This document shows positions 1 to 11,840 of a stretch of DNA of 25,000 nt, piece by piece. The DNA lies in assembly GCF_042767895.1 (NCBI RefSeq), contig NC_091551.1, positions 51,065,145 to 51,090,144 of the forward strand, written 5' to 3'. The DNA comes from Penaeus vannamei. Taxonomy: Eukaryota; Arthropoda; Malacostraca; Decapoda; Penaeidae. The position numbers were made by a program, and so were the translations under genes. The notes below the pieces were generated by a model, which did not search any database, was not told where the DNA came from, and saw only the letters and a list, made by a program, of their open reading frames with translations. Numbering within the stretch: the stretch's first letter is position 1; every line of letters starts with the position of its first letter.

Positions 1-296
1 CAAGCCAAATTTTTTCATGTGATGGTCACGTCACCTGGATCAAAGGGGTTAAAGATAGAGCATTGGAATCTTAAATTCCTACAGATTACTCTTGATATAT
101 CTTACACATCTTCCCTGGATATCTCTATATAAAACTTGTCAGTAAGGCAGGAGGCATTTTCACAAGTGTGCCAATATTGGCAAGGCTAAAGTAATGCCTT
201 ATTTACTTGTATGTTCATTTAGTGAAAGTTGAAGTATAGTGTCCCAAATGATACATACAGCTTGGATTAACTCATTTTTCTAATAATTGCCATCAG

Positions 297-379
297 CCAC
301 GTCAGCGGAGGAGGATCTGACTGCTAACAGTAGCGAAATGATTTGTCTCCAGCATTGTTACTTGTCAGAAGTATTGTGA
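297..379 (+). CDS. Candidate terminal coding exon of a plus-strand gene entering from the left
   Basis: After the acceptor TTGCCATCAG, a phase-1 frame reads TSAEEDLTANSSEMICLQHC and YLSEVL, then TGA at 377-379. AATAAA follows at 404-409. The acidic, Ser-rich ending and poly(A) signal fit a last exon. No upstream exon is inside the window and no family was recognised, so this is a weak call. Confidence 0.25.
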
Positions 380-1107
380 TACAAGCAGACTGCAAATATG
401 GTAAATAAAGATGGGGAAGGACAGGAGATACTGGTGATATCTGCTCTACTTGGAACATTCATGAACTTTTTCAGGGACCTTAGCTATGATATGTATAGCT
501 GGCCAGTTATTGATGCAGCAGATCAACTTGCTTGATAGTTCAAGAGTACAGTTGAGTTATTTTAGTAATGATAGGGAAATAATAAATAAGTTATTTTAAT
601 TGTGCAGAATATTGCTGACAGAAACCTCAGATTATAAAATTATAATCTGCTAAAACTATTATTACAGCATAAGTGGAATGGGTAGGGTGTGCAAAGGTTT
701 TACAGAATTTCAAATCTCTAAAGGGCTTAGATAATGATTTTCTATTAGTTCCACAATTCTAAAAATCCAAGGATCTCCATTTGTACAAACCAAATTTGTT
801 CAACTGATTATTATTATTCATAAAACATGTATGCATTAATGTCAGTAGGTTTGCCATTTCTTTCAAAACCTGGTTAACTTTCACAGTACTGCAGAATTTT
901 CTTTTACATGATATCATCAGTTTTACTTTGTTCAGATCATCATAGTTATTTATAGATGAATAGACCATAATTTTGGGTTTTTAAGAAAAACAAATTTGCG
1001 AAAAATTAGGGGGATGCATAGATATCAGGAATACTATTAGCCAGTTCAAATTTGCTTGTATTTTGAAGGCATGGGCTAATTTCCAAGGTGGAATATAAAA
1101 ATGTCAC
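380..1107. other. AT-rich non-coding stretch
   Basis: Apart from the palindrome at 628-649 and the AATAAA at 404, I see no gene, splice-site pair or repeat that I can support. Confidence 0.6.
628..649. repeat. Perfect inverted repeat, 10-bp arms
   Basis: CAGATTATAA and TTATAATCTG are separated by AA. This is a near-complete palindrome of 22 bases, AT-rich, and could form a cruciform or a short RNA hairpin. Confidence 0.85.
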
Positions 1108-1472
1108 TTAACCCATCACTGACGGGTAAAAATTTTGGCAAGTTTACGTATGCACGGGCTTATTGGCGCGCACCGGCAGTTTACCCTGTTTGCACACCGG
1201 CTCGATTGGTAGTTTGCGAGCGACATATAGCACCTAAAAGCTTTTATTTTGCTAAAATTTATGAAAATATTAAAATTTTTGAAGTTTTATCTTCACTTTT
1301 GGTGCCATTGCCTAAAATCTTAACCATATAAATGAAGCCACTACTACTGGAGGGAAACAACCTCTGTCCGACGTGCCAGTACCGCGGGAATGAGCATGAT
1401 ATAATGCCTCTGGCGTTTGGTCCATAACAGCCATGGCATGTATGTACGTGACACCCGGCGGCAATGGGTTAA
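1108..1472. mobile_element. piggyBac-type non-autonomous element (MITE)
   Basis: Seen: a 357-bp body (1112-1468) begins CCCAT and ends ATGGG. It is flanked on both sides by TTAA (1108-1111 and 1469-1472). The ends form an imperfect inverted repeat: CCCATCACTGACGGGT on the left against CCCATTGCCGCCGGGT read from the right, 12 of 16 identical. Family knowledge: TTAA target duplication with CCC...GGG termini is the hallmark of piggyBac elements. The interior has no transposase frame; short open frames inside it are not convincing. It is more G+C-rich than its flanks. Confidence 0.78.
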
Positions 1473-2049
1473 TGAGTGACTGAAAGCTAGGTTTACTCAT
1501 GAACTTGCATCTGTCAGATTTGTAGCTAATTACCTCAAATCAACTATTCAACGGTTGGCTGTATTTTTATAGATATTGAATTTGAATGTAAAACATAAGG
1601 ACTTCACACTATAGATTCTGTATTTTGTGTGAAATATGTAACCCAAGGGTATTATTGGCAAGGGAATAGTTTATTGTAGCGTATTGAAGACTTGAATTAG
1701 TAGCAGCGTTCTCCACACAAGCAATGTTTGCTACATGCACAAGAAACCCTGGATTGATGAGTAAAGTTGGGTAATCATTGCCTATGTGTATTGTGAAACA
1801 AAATCTGGAGTGGAGGCGAGGCAAAGTCAAATATGTAACATTGCAGAGGGATTTAGTTTTGCCGACTTCTGCAATCTTAGAGCTTAAGGGGATTTTTACT
1901 TATTTCTTCTTATGCTGATTTTGATGAAAATCACTTTTATCTAGACCATAGGGAGATCTAAGATCAATTTTGCATTCAAATCGCCCAAACTTTATTTTAC
2001 AGAATCATCCTAAATCTAGGGAATGCAGGAAATACTTTTTTTCAATTTC

Positions 2050-2064
2050 ATGGGGGGGGGGGGG
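2050..2064 (+). repeat. Poly(G) tract
   Basis: An uninterrupted run of about 14 G in AT-rich DNA. Other short homopolymers occur at 3282-3291 (G), 7467-7478 (C), 12363-12377 (T) and 20752-20780 (A). Confidence 0.9.
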
Positions 2065-2571
2065 TATTTTACCAAGTTGACTGGCAAGTATAAAAGTCGT
2101 TTTATATATGTGTGTTCCCTAGATATTTGTCTACAAAATGAGCCAAAATACATTTATTTTGGACAAAATTTGTGTTTGCTAGAGCATTTGAAGTAGACAT
2201 GAGTATACTTCAGAAATAACGGTTATTGACGTTTTTTCTCTTAATTTTTTTTGTATGAACAATAAAAGGGATAAGCATAATCTTCTTGAATCATAATTGT
2301 CTATCATCTACCCGCATTCCGAAGTCTTGCAGAAATTCTCAACATGTATAAAGGTCTCAAAAGACTCTTTTCTCTATGGTAGGGTCCCACTGAATTGGCG
2401 TTTGACCATTTTCTAAAACTCTAAAATCCTGAAAAGATAATACAGCCATTCTGATTTAATTTCTGAATAGAACAGTCTTTCAACTATTATATGCAGAAGC
2501 CTATTTTTCGAATTGAACCTGTGTGAATATTTGGGGAATATTTTACGTAGATTACCACAAAAGGGGCTGTC

Positions 2572-2590
2572 ATATATATATATATATATA
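2572..2590 (+). repeat. (TA)n microsatellite
   Basis: About nine TA units. A second (TA)n follows an A run at 20247-20268. Confidence 0.9.
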
Positions 2591-3068
2591 ATATCACTTA
2601 AAAAGAAGCACATGAAGAAACTGCAAAACCTAATTACATCATTCAATAGATCAATTATTCAGCTACAAGATGAGCCTTATTACGTTATTTCAGACAAAAT
2701 GCGTGTGCTTTGCGTAATATTGTAGGGCAAAGGAATATCACAATTTTTTTCAACTTCTTTTTACATTATGGATAACAAATGATATATGAAATAGCCACTG
2801 AACATCACACTGGCAGGATAGGACGCGAGGAAAGGGGCTGCGTGCACATGTTCGTGAGGCCAGAGTCCCGGGCAATGCAAACACTTGCCTTTCTCACCAA
2901 CACTCCCATGAAATACAAATAAACAAATACAGTGGGGTGTTATAGTATGAATGTATGATATAAATATATAAATCTTTACTGTGTACTTTGTGACCTTATA
3001 TTTACATACATTTGTGTGTTTGGTGGTTTCATTTTTTATTATAAGGTAAACTCATAGAACAGATTTTT

Positions 3069-3250
3069 AATTTTTACCAGAGGTGTGTCTTCGCCAAACC
3101 TTGATGGTGTTACATTTTGTTGGTGATCTGGATCCAGGATTTTAGTTTTGTAATTCAAATATTTATGGACGGATTTAAAGGAAATTTTTACCTGAGGTGT
3201 GTCTTAGCCTAACGTATATTCCATAAGATTTTGGTGGTGATCCAGATCAT
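3069..3250. repeat. Diverged tandem duplication, unit about 114 bp
   Basis: Copy one (3069-3138) and copy two (3183-3250) share TTTTTACC-GAGGTGTGTCTT and, about 45 bases on, TTTTG-TGGTGATC-GATC. The unit includes the GATCTGGATC / GATCCAGATC words. The copies are old and no reading frame spans both. Confidence 0.6.
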
Positions 3251-5538
3251 TGGGGAAACCTAACCCCTTTTTATTTAAGGGGAGGGGGGGGGTGCATGTT
3301 CAAAACATTGTTGAAGGATGAAACTGACAAACTATGATCCAATCAAAGTATAATATTCTATATGAACAACATATCATTCTTATTTATTTGTATACAATTT
3401 TTATGCTCCCCAGATCATTTAGATTATTCTGGAGAAATTAAGGTTGTTCTTATTATGTAAAACTTCATAAGCTCTCTGAAAATCATCTCGTATTTTTATA
3501 TCTGATCGTTATGTCACAAATGCCAATTTTCTAACATAAGGTGAAAAATCATATATCAGTGAATATCAAAAGTGGCTGCTGCCTTCTTAAAAATAGTGGG
3601 TGGGCCTTAAAAATTTCAGGGGAGATTCGGAGGCCCTGAAACTTTTGGAAATGCATTTAACTTGATTTCGGCAAGATGGAAGATTTTGGCCAAAAAATGT
3701 CTAGAGGATTCCCAATAGAATAAGAATAGAGAATATTTGAAGATGTAGAACAATCTGTGATTAAAGATTATGGTTCATTTTGAACAAATCTGTTAATTTA
3801 TACTATAAGTTTAAAAATACTCATTTGGGACCTGATAAACCCAAAGCATAGACAGGTAGAGATGTTTTGTAATTATTTATGATTTTTACCTTTTGAACTA
3901 AGAAACCTATGAATAGTAGGAATAAGGAGGTTATTCTGCATTTTAGATGTAAACTACACCAGAGACTGAAGCTAAATAATAAAACCACAATATTGGTTAG
4001 AATTACCATGAGTAGTGTGTGTTTGTTACCATTCCCACATGTTTGCTCATCACAGGTATCCAGAAGGCTTGTAAAAGGCAAATTATAATGAAAAATAGAC
4101 CCCTATATAGCCTGCTATATTTAAGCAAGGAGTCTTAGCTGCAATCACATTGTCATATGTCAATAAGTTAGGGAAAGTTGCTAATGATGAAAAGATGAAG
4201 AAATGTGAGTGAAAGTGCCAACATGAAAGTTTTAGAATAAATATTGGCAAACATTAGGTCCAGATGGATTAGATGTAGTAGATATAAGATGTGTGTTTTT
4301 GCTTGAACTTGTATGAGGGACTGCTTTGTAATCATAAGTTGTTTCTCAGTTATCTCTGGAAACTAATTATCAATCATTTTGAAGAATAGAGGGATATTGC
4401 AGTTCAGTTATCTAAAGTAGAGGAAAATATTAGCTTTGATAACACAGGATTGACAGGATATTTTATGGTCCAAAAATTGTACCTACAAAATTTCAAGAAA
4501 TTTAAAGATCTTTGTGAAAGAAAATGGCTCTAAGGAGGAGACAGTTCCAGATGAGTAGGTAACATAACTACGCTTCAGTTGGTTTTCATGGAACAGTCAC
4601 TAAGAATAGTGTGTGAATCATATACAGGAAATTATTGTTGTAGTTTAAGCTCTTGTCTTGATTTCAGTTTAAACAACCCTACCAAAAATTGTTGGATATT
4701 TGCATTATTTGCCTGTAGGTCCTCTATCACTCTCCCTCTTTTAAGCTACAGTGTATCACGTAGCTGCCAGGAGTACATTTATGCATGTACCATTCAATTT
4801 GGTGTTTTATACTTGGATCTTTACACACACAAGGCTTTACAAGTGATCAGTCACAAAAGGTTGTTACTAGGATTGCCTCATCTCCCATTTGATTACTACT
4901 CCTGCTACTACTTTGTTGTCTTATTCCTACGATTACTATTAGTTATCCTGCTCCTACTCTACTACTATTCCCTCCTATAATAATCTTAGTGATCATATTG
5001 TTGACAGGAAGTGACACAAATAAAAGCACTTTCCTTAAAGTTCAAGGAATCGGTAAACTGGTATCCTAAAGTAGGCTTTGGAACTCTGAATGTGATTTTA
5101 AAGCCAAATTAAGAAAAAGCCCCAGTGGATGCATACACCTGATGCTGTTTGGCTAATTCTTGATGTTAGGAGTATGTGTATACATGCATTGTCCCTTGAG
5201 GCTTTATATTTTGATAACACACATGGCTTCAGAGAGTCGATCACAAGATCTTATATCCCAGCTATTTACCTCATTCTCAAAATCTTTGTTAGGGTCCTTG
5301 TTTTATTACTATCATATTGTTAATACTACTGAAATGATATTTAGCCCTTGCTGACCCCAAGAAGGAGAAAAAAAAGGAATGGGGTACACAGAAGATCACA
5401 AGGGTCAGTTGACTCCTTGGTGACTTAAGTGCTTCGGAAGCCATCTATGTGTAAACAAATGATAAAAGCTAAAACACGGGGCAGTGCATGTGTCCAGAGC
5501 CTTTAGGTTAATCTCAGGTTTGCTGTCATGTTTATTAT

Positions 5539-5561
5539 CTGTTCTGTAACAGACAGAACAG
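5539..5561. repeat. Perfect 9-bp stem with 5-base loop
   Basis: CTGTTCTGT, loop AACAG, ACAGAACAG. The loop sequence repeats the end of the right arm (ACAG), so the stem can slip by one register. Confidence 0.85.
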
Positions 5562-5971
5562 GGAAACTCCACAAGTGAAACCCATTGGATTTGTCCTTTC
5601 TTATTTCAGTCTCCTGAAAGTATCATATTTTAGGCAAGTATAAAATGTATTTACTTAAAATATAATATATAAGAAAATCGGTGCTTGAAATGGAGGGAGG
5701 TTGAGTAATGGGCAAGTAGGAGGGTAAAGGAAAATTTATTCAACTGTGCTGTTTTTGATTAATTGTGAAAATATGTATTAGCATCTGCATTTCTTAAGCC
5801 GTCATCAGAAACTTATTTTTAGCACTATTTTTTCCCCATTTTACCAATAGATAGTATGATAAGGCTCATTAACTTTTGCAATAAGATCTTTCATGGTTAT
5901 GCATGCCTTTGTTGCATGTGTTTTACTTTTTAAATTTTGAGTAAGGTAGAGATTTATTGCTAATTTTGTTT

Positions 5972-5990
5972 TATTATTATTATTATTATA
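5972..5990 (+). repeat. (TTA)n microsatellite
   Basis: About six TTA/ATT units. Confidence 0.85.
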
Positions 5991-8341
5991 ACCAGGTAAT
6001 TTAGAGGGAGGCACACAAAAACAGACAAACAAGTACAAGGTTCTTGTTAAGGGAAGTGACCTTTGATGTCTAGCACATTTTATTTTCAAACATGAAAAAT
6101 TAAACATTAGGAAGGGAAGTATACACTCATGAAGCTTGAAGGCTGTGGTATTATCAATAATAATAAAAATAAAAGGGACAGGATAAAAAAGTTATAATTA
6201 TAGACAAAGTATGTTTATAGTAGTCCTAGCTCTATAGGGATATTCATATATTAGGTCAGCTACTTACTAGTGGCTGCAATTTTTTTTAGGTGGCATAATT
6301 AAAAATATTGATTTGACTGAGGTTTTGCCTTTTAGTTTTAAGATTTACCCATTTAATGGTCAATCATTGTGCAGATTTTTACTTGGTAATTAGTGTCATT
6401 TGATATTTTGTCACAAAAGAAATCTAGTATATAATATTAAAATAGTTTGTCTTGCACAAATTACTGAATTAAATGGGATTAAGTAATGATGGACAGGAAC
6501 TAGTAGAATAAAAGGAGTAAGCAAGCAGAGGTAATACTTGTAAAATGTAGAATCTAATGAAATGATGAATTCTGAAGTTTACAGATTGTTTTAGTACCCA
6601 ATGAGAAATTAGATAGGATTCTTTTGTGCAAGTGCCAGATTGGCTCTAATCATATGATCCTTCCAGTTCATCTTCGTCCCCTGTCTGACCCATTCAACAG
6701 TGGGTTGTCCCTTAAGCCAGTTCTTTGATGGTATTGAGTTCCTTCTGGAGCTATTGCAGTTTGATGAGTTACATGATGATGTACTACCTCGACTCCAGTA
6801 TATGGGCCTTGGAAAGATATTACTACTTTACCCAAACCTGGTTAGGGTGATAGAAACTTTGTATTCATCTTAGAATACAATGAATATGTTGTAAAGTCGT
6901 AGAAAAATACAAATATACTAAATCATTGTGTGAAATAATTATAAATACTAGAAATAAAGCAATAAAGGCTCATTAGGGATTTCAACCCTAAGCATAGGTT
7001 GGCAGAGAACATTTCTAAAATAGATATAGATTATCATCATTGTAATCCTTTTTCCTGATGAACAAAGAAACACAGGAACAAAATTCAGGAAAGGGAAGGG
7101 TTATACTTGTTAGTTTACTTTTGAAGGTAGAGCGAAATGTGGGCTCAGCTATAGTGTGAACAAGTGTATAGACCTTGGCAAGAAATTATTTTCTCTCATG
7201 TCTTTGTATATAATTTTTGGGGTAATTAACTAAATAGGTATATTTTAGTCTATTTTATTTCTGTAGTTCCTATTTTGAACACACACCAAGTTAATCATTA
7301 CTCTATGGGCTTTTTAGGAGTAATATTGCATGACTGTAGCAGTTGACGTAGTTTGTATCATATATTGGCATATTGACTGCATATTTTGCCTCACCAGATG
7401 GTATAAGTTTAATGTAGGATAAAAAAGAATTACAATAAAGATTCATAAGAGTTGTTTGAAAAACAACCCCCCCCCCCTTTCACTCAATATTGACTCGTTA
7501 ACCCATTATTAATATATATTTATGAATTAACCCTGGTCTAATTCAGATGTAATGTGTGTTTATAATCAAATGCCATTAGTTTTTAAGTAATTAGGATACT
7601 ATATTCAGGTTTTACCACATTTCAAGGATAATTATTTTAGTTGTTTGTTTATATAAAAAGATCATTATTATTTTAAGGTTTTTAATTTAGTTTTAGGTAA
7701 GGGTAAACTTGTTCTAGTGTTTAGGTTCAGATTGTGAAACCAGTTAGAAAGAGTTGCATTTATTGTGGGCAAAGAATTAGTGTTTCTAATGGCCATAAAA
7801 AGTACACCACAAGTGTAGGAAAATGTTGGTTAATTGTATATGTTAATGGCAGCTTATAGTTGAATATAAATGTCCATTTTTCCATCTTTTTTAAGAACAG
7901 TAAGTCTGGCTAGAGGATTTCATCACATCACTAGTATGTAGACCAAATTTGAAAGTTTAATATTTTGGAGTTAGTTATTTCTCTTCAAAAGTATACAATT
8001 ATATAAAGTTTTACTTCCAGGTTTTGATTATGGTTTAGCACTATGCAAGTAAAATCAGTTGTCCTTTGCAAGATGTAAAGGAAACTTTGAAGAAATGCTC
8101 CATAGCAAGGTCATTTCCAAAGTATATACTGTAATAATTTTTTAAGAATGGTTTGTAATTTGTTCAAGATTATTACCAAGATAGGCTGTATGATGGTTTG
8201 TTAGTCTGTCACCTACATTTTTTAGTTTTGGAAAATGTTACCTGGGTTAGTAAGGGATGTTGACTTTCATTTTCTTCATGGTGTTCACAAACTGAAGTCA
8301 TTTATTACATCCAAAATTTCAAATGGTCTTGTTCCTTACAG

Positions 8342-8385
8342 CGTCATCTAGTGTAGAGGAGAAGTAGTGAGGAGGCTACTGCTAG
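8342..8385 (+). other. Candidate small plus-strand exon (non-coding or terminal)
   Basis: Forty-four bases lie between a good acceptor (GTTCCTTACAG) and a near-consensus donor (CTAG|GTAAGT). All three plus frames contain stops. It would therefore be an untranslated exon, or would add a short ending (SSSVEEK, stop) to a frame arriving in phase 1. No neighbouring exon could be assigned. Confidence 0.3.
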
Positions 8386-10394
8386 GTAAGTTAAAACTAA
8401 TGGCCAATTTACTTTCATAAAGTAGCAAAGGAGGTAAGGTTTTCATGAAGGTGAGTAAATTTCCCCTGACCCTCAGCAGGTGAATATTTTTTTCTATACT
8501 CTTGCTTCTACATTTCATATTTCAGTGTTAGTTTTCAATGTAGGTAAAAGAATTCATGAGTTTTTGATAAATGATGGATGTATGGTGCACATGTCTGTGT
8601 CCTTGACTTGTCATGGGCAGTTTTCCCATATGTGATTTCTTGTAATGTTTTGTGGCTGTTTTACATGCTTGTGCATATATGAATGGATGGAGTCTTTATC
8701 ATACCAAGTAATGCTGTACCTTTCTTGTACACTGGTGAATATTTACATGGCACTTCCATAGATTTGTTACCAAAAGTATGTAAGATATCATTAGTGCTTG
8801 GAAGGTAATTTGAACAGCCATCAGTATTAATGAGCAATTCTGCATTGTAGTTTCAAGTAGTACAAGAGTAGCCTAGTAGTTTGGTAGCACAGCAGGAGTC
8901 CAGGTGGTATGATATAGTTCAGGATTTCACTGCAGTGGTTACTAATGATCTTTTAAGAAATGTATGCTAGGTGTAAAGATGCAGCTATTGTGTGTATAAT
9001 GGGCTTTCATAATGGGGACTCTCAATATTTCATGAAAAGAAAGTCTTTTTATCTACTTTCTTAGGGTGAGAGGGTGCAATCCCCTCCATCAGGCTATGTG
9101 TGACTGTCATTGATGACAGTAATAACACACCAAATATATAAGAACACTGTATGGAAAATTTGTTACTGCCCTGATTCACCCAGAATATGATAATCAAATT
9201 ATTGCACAAGTTATATTTTGAAGTAAAAGTACAGTATTGCATCCTACCATGAAAAGACCTAGCAGTAGCTAAGTGTTTGAATGCACTGCCCATACTGAGA
9301 CTTGGCTTTCGATAGTCCTAAGTGTTTTTTTTAATCACAGTCAAAAACTTCAAAAACATGACTGACTAATTACAAAGATGATGCGAAAGCCAAATGTTCT
9401 CTGCAACAAGAGCACTAGCATTTCTTTTTTGCCTGCTGTAGTGCAAATGTTATTGTCAGTTATTTGATGTATTATGTAAGTTACAAGGAGAGCATAGGTA
9501 TAACCTATTGCGATAATGTGAATATGGAAGCTGTGCTCTCTCTGTAGCATTTTTTGGAATAATTTGAATCAAAACTAGATTAGATCTTGTGTTTTAGATT
9601 GTCATTTACATTATCCAGACTGAACTGCTACCAATAGCACCAACTAATCTATTACTTGTATATCATTTTACAACTTGCACCATGTCATCACTTCCCACAT
9701 CATTTACACACCACCTTGACTAAGATTTACATCATTAATCACTTCTTTTGCTATGAAATACCACTGTATATCCATGAGCCATAGTTCCATAGTTCAGTTT
9801 ACACATTCACATACATCATATCCTATGAAACTTCAGCACAACTTGAATGCCTACAACATAATTTACACAGGTTAATTTATTACTGTACAGTTGCTCTTCA
9901 AATTACTCTTGTTATTATGATAAATGCAACAGTGGTCTTCTATTATAGTAGTTATAAGATTAGTGCTAATGAACACTTAGATTAGGAGGAATTAATATAA
10001 ATGAAATTCTTGAAGTAGTAGTAATATCTTACTAGATGAGGAAGACCAGTTCTGATGTAAGCAATTTTATTTTCATTTTTTATTTTTTTTTATTATTTTT
10101 TTAAAAGAAACTGTGGTGTAAATAGAATAGGCGAACAGTGTTCCATACAGTGTGTCTATATTACTAGACCGGAGGATCTTGCCTGATGCCTCCCACCCTT
10201 CTTTGTTGTGCTTTGTAAACATGATTTGCCTAAATAGTTCACACATTGCAAAATTGCTGCTGTCATGTCACATCATAAGATACTTCTTTTCTTGAAAGAG
10301 CTATGTACAGTCACTGCAGACTAAAGCTTCTAAAACTGCTAGCTATACATACTATTATTAATTGCCAAATATGAAATTTACAAAATGGTAGGTG
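8386..10394. other. AT-rich non-coding stretch before the minisatellite
   Basis: Contains splice-like words (GAAG|GTGAGT at about 8451, CTCAGCAG at about 8475) but no open frame tied to them. Nothing else identified. Confidence 0.5.
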
Positions 10395-10418
10395 CTCTCT
10401 CTCTCTCTCCCCCCCCCA
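10395..10418 (+). repeat. (CT)n followed by a C run
   Basis: A short CT microsatellite passes directly into a run of C. It marks the left border zone of the minisatellite. Confidence 0.85.
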
Positions 10419-10447
10419 CCCATAATTTCCTTCCTGGTAAAACTTTG

Positions 10448-11792
10448 TTAGCTATGAAACCCTGACTCCCCGACTCCCCCCCCCCTGTTAGCCATGAAAC
10501 CCTGACAACCCCCCCCCCCCCCTGTTAGCTATGAAACCCTGACATCCCCCCCCCCCCTGTTAGCTATGAAACCCTGACAATCCCCCCCCCCTGTTAGCTA
10601 TGAAACCCTGACAATCCCCCCCCCCCTGTTAGCTATGAAACCCTGACAACCCCCCACCCCCTCACTGTCAGCTATGAAACCCTGACAACCCCCCACCCCC
10701 TCACTGTCAGCTATGAAACCCTGACAACCCCCCACCCCCTCACTGTCAGCTATGAAACCCTGACAACCCCCCACCCCCTCACTGTCAGCTATGAAACCCT
10801 GACAACCCCCCACCCCCCTACTGTCAGCTATGAAACCCTGACAACCCCCCCACCCCCCCACTGTCAGCTATGAAACCCTGACAACCCCCCACCCCCCCCA
10901 CTGTCAGCTATGAAACCCTGACAACCACCCACCCCCCACTGTCAGCTATGAAACCCTGACAACCCCCCCACCCCCCCACTGTCAGCTATGAAACCCTGAC
11001 AACCCCCCCACCCCCCCACTGTCAGCTATGAAACCCTGACAACCCCCCCACCCCCCCACTGTCAGCTATGAAACCCTGACAACCCCCCCACCCCCCCACT
11101 GTCAGCTATGAAACCCTGACAACCCCCCACCCCCCCACTGTCAGCTATGAAACCCTGACAACCCCCCCACCCCCCCACTGTCAGCTATGAAACCCTGACA
11201 ACCCCCCACCGTCAGCTATGAAACCCTGACAACCCCCCACCGTCAGCTATGAAACCCTGACAACCCCCCACCGTCAGCTATGAAACCCTGACAACCCCCC
11301 ACCGTCAGCTATGAAACCCTGACAACCCCCCACCGTCAGCTATGAAACCCTGACAACCCCCCACCGTCAGCTATGAAACCCTGACAACCCCCCACCGTCA
11401 GCTATGAAACCCTGACAACCCCCCACCGTCAGCTATGAAACCCTGACAACCCCCCACCGTCAGCTATGAAACCCTGACAACCCCCCACCGTCAGCTATGA
11501 AACCCTGACAACCCCCCACCGTCAGCTATGAAACCCTGACAACCCCCCACCGTCAGCTATGAAACCCTGACAACCCCCCACCGTCAGCTATGAAACCCTG
11601 ACATCCCCCCACCGTCAGCTATGAAACCCTGACAACCCCCCCACTGTCAGCTATGAAACCCTGACAACCCCCCCACTGTCAGCTATGAAACCCTGACAAC
11701 CCCCCCCCCCCCACTGTCAGCTATGAAACCCTGACAACCCCCCCCCCCCCCCACCCACCCCCCACTGTCAGCTATGAAACCCTGACAACCCC
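10448..11792 (+). repeat. C-rich minisatellite, about 38 units of 31-40 bp
   Basis: Every unit holds the core GTYAGCTATGAAACCCTGAC followed by a C run. Variants lie in blocks: GTTAG cores with long C runs (10448-10664); 39-base units with ACCCCCTCACT (about 10665-10815); units of about 40 bases with CACCCCCCCACT (to about 11205); a regular 31-base block with ACCGTCAG whose cores start at 11211, 11242, 11273 and so on to 11614; then long C-run units to the end. The core has inverted ends (GTCAG and CTGAC) around a 10-base loop. The complementary strand is G-run rich. Confidence 0.97.
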
Positions 11793-11840
11793 CTCTCCCT
11801 CTTCCTCCTCCTCCCCCCTCCCTCCTTCCTCCTCCTGCTG
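11793..11840 (+). repeat. CT/TCC-rich tract at the end of the minisatellite
   Basis: Irregular CTCCCTCTTCCTCCTCCT sequence with no copy of the minisatellite core. It is a pyrimidine tract that borders the array. Confidence 0.8.

Larger units (their letters stand above)
1473..3068. other. Non-coding stretch with scattered repeat fragments
   Basis: Holds the poly(G) and (TA)n tracts. A G+C-richer patch at about 2820-2890 (ACGCGAGG to CCCGGGCAATG) is out of character with its surroundings and may be an old transposon piece. No coding exon is supported. Confidence 0.55.
3251..8341. other. AT-rich non-coding stretch
   Basis: About 5 kb without an open frame that has codon character or bounded splice sites. 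Open frames near 3821-4081 and 4579-4980 are composed of low-complexity Leu/Ser/Tyr runs and lack support. A patch at about 5345-5520, with words such as CACGGGGCAGTGCATGTG, could be a repeat copy. Confidence 0.55.

Noticed and set aside
4579..4980. Plus-strand frame of 133 residues
   Set aside because: Ends in Leu/Tyr low complexity from TAC/CTA-rich sequence; no domain, no codon character, no splice sites.
7499..7540. Two TTAACCC words suggesting another piggyBac-type end
   Set aside because: Both are in the same orientation and no GGGTTAA partner lies nearby.
10598..10861. Minus-strand frame with GGCQGFIADSEGV repeats
   Set aside because: It arises only where the minisatellite unit is 39 bases (13 codons) and breaks down wherever unit length changes.
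10448..11792. CRISPR-like array appearance
   Set aside because: The units are regular with a partly palindromic core, but the intervening sequence is C runs and not unique spacers, and the context is eukaryotic.
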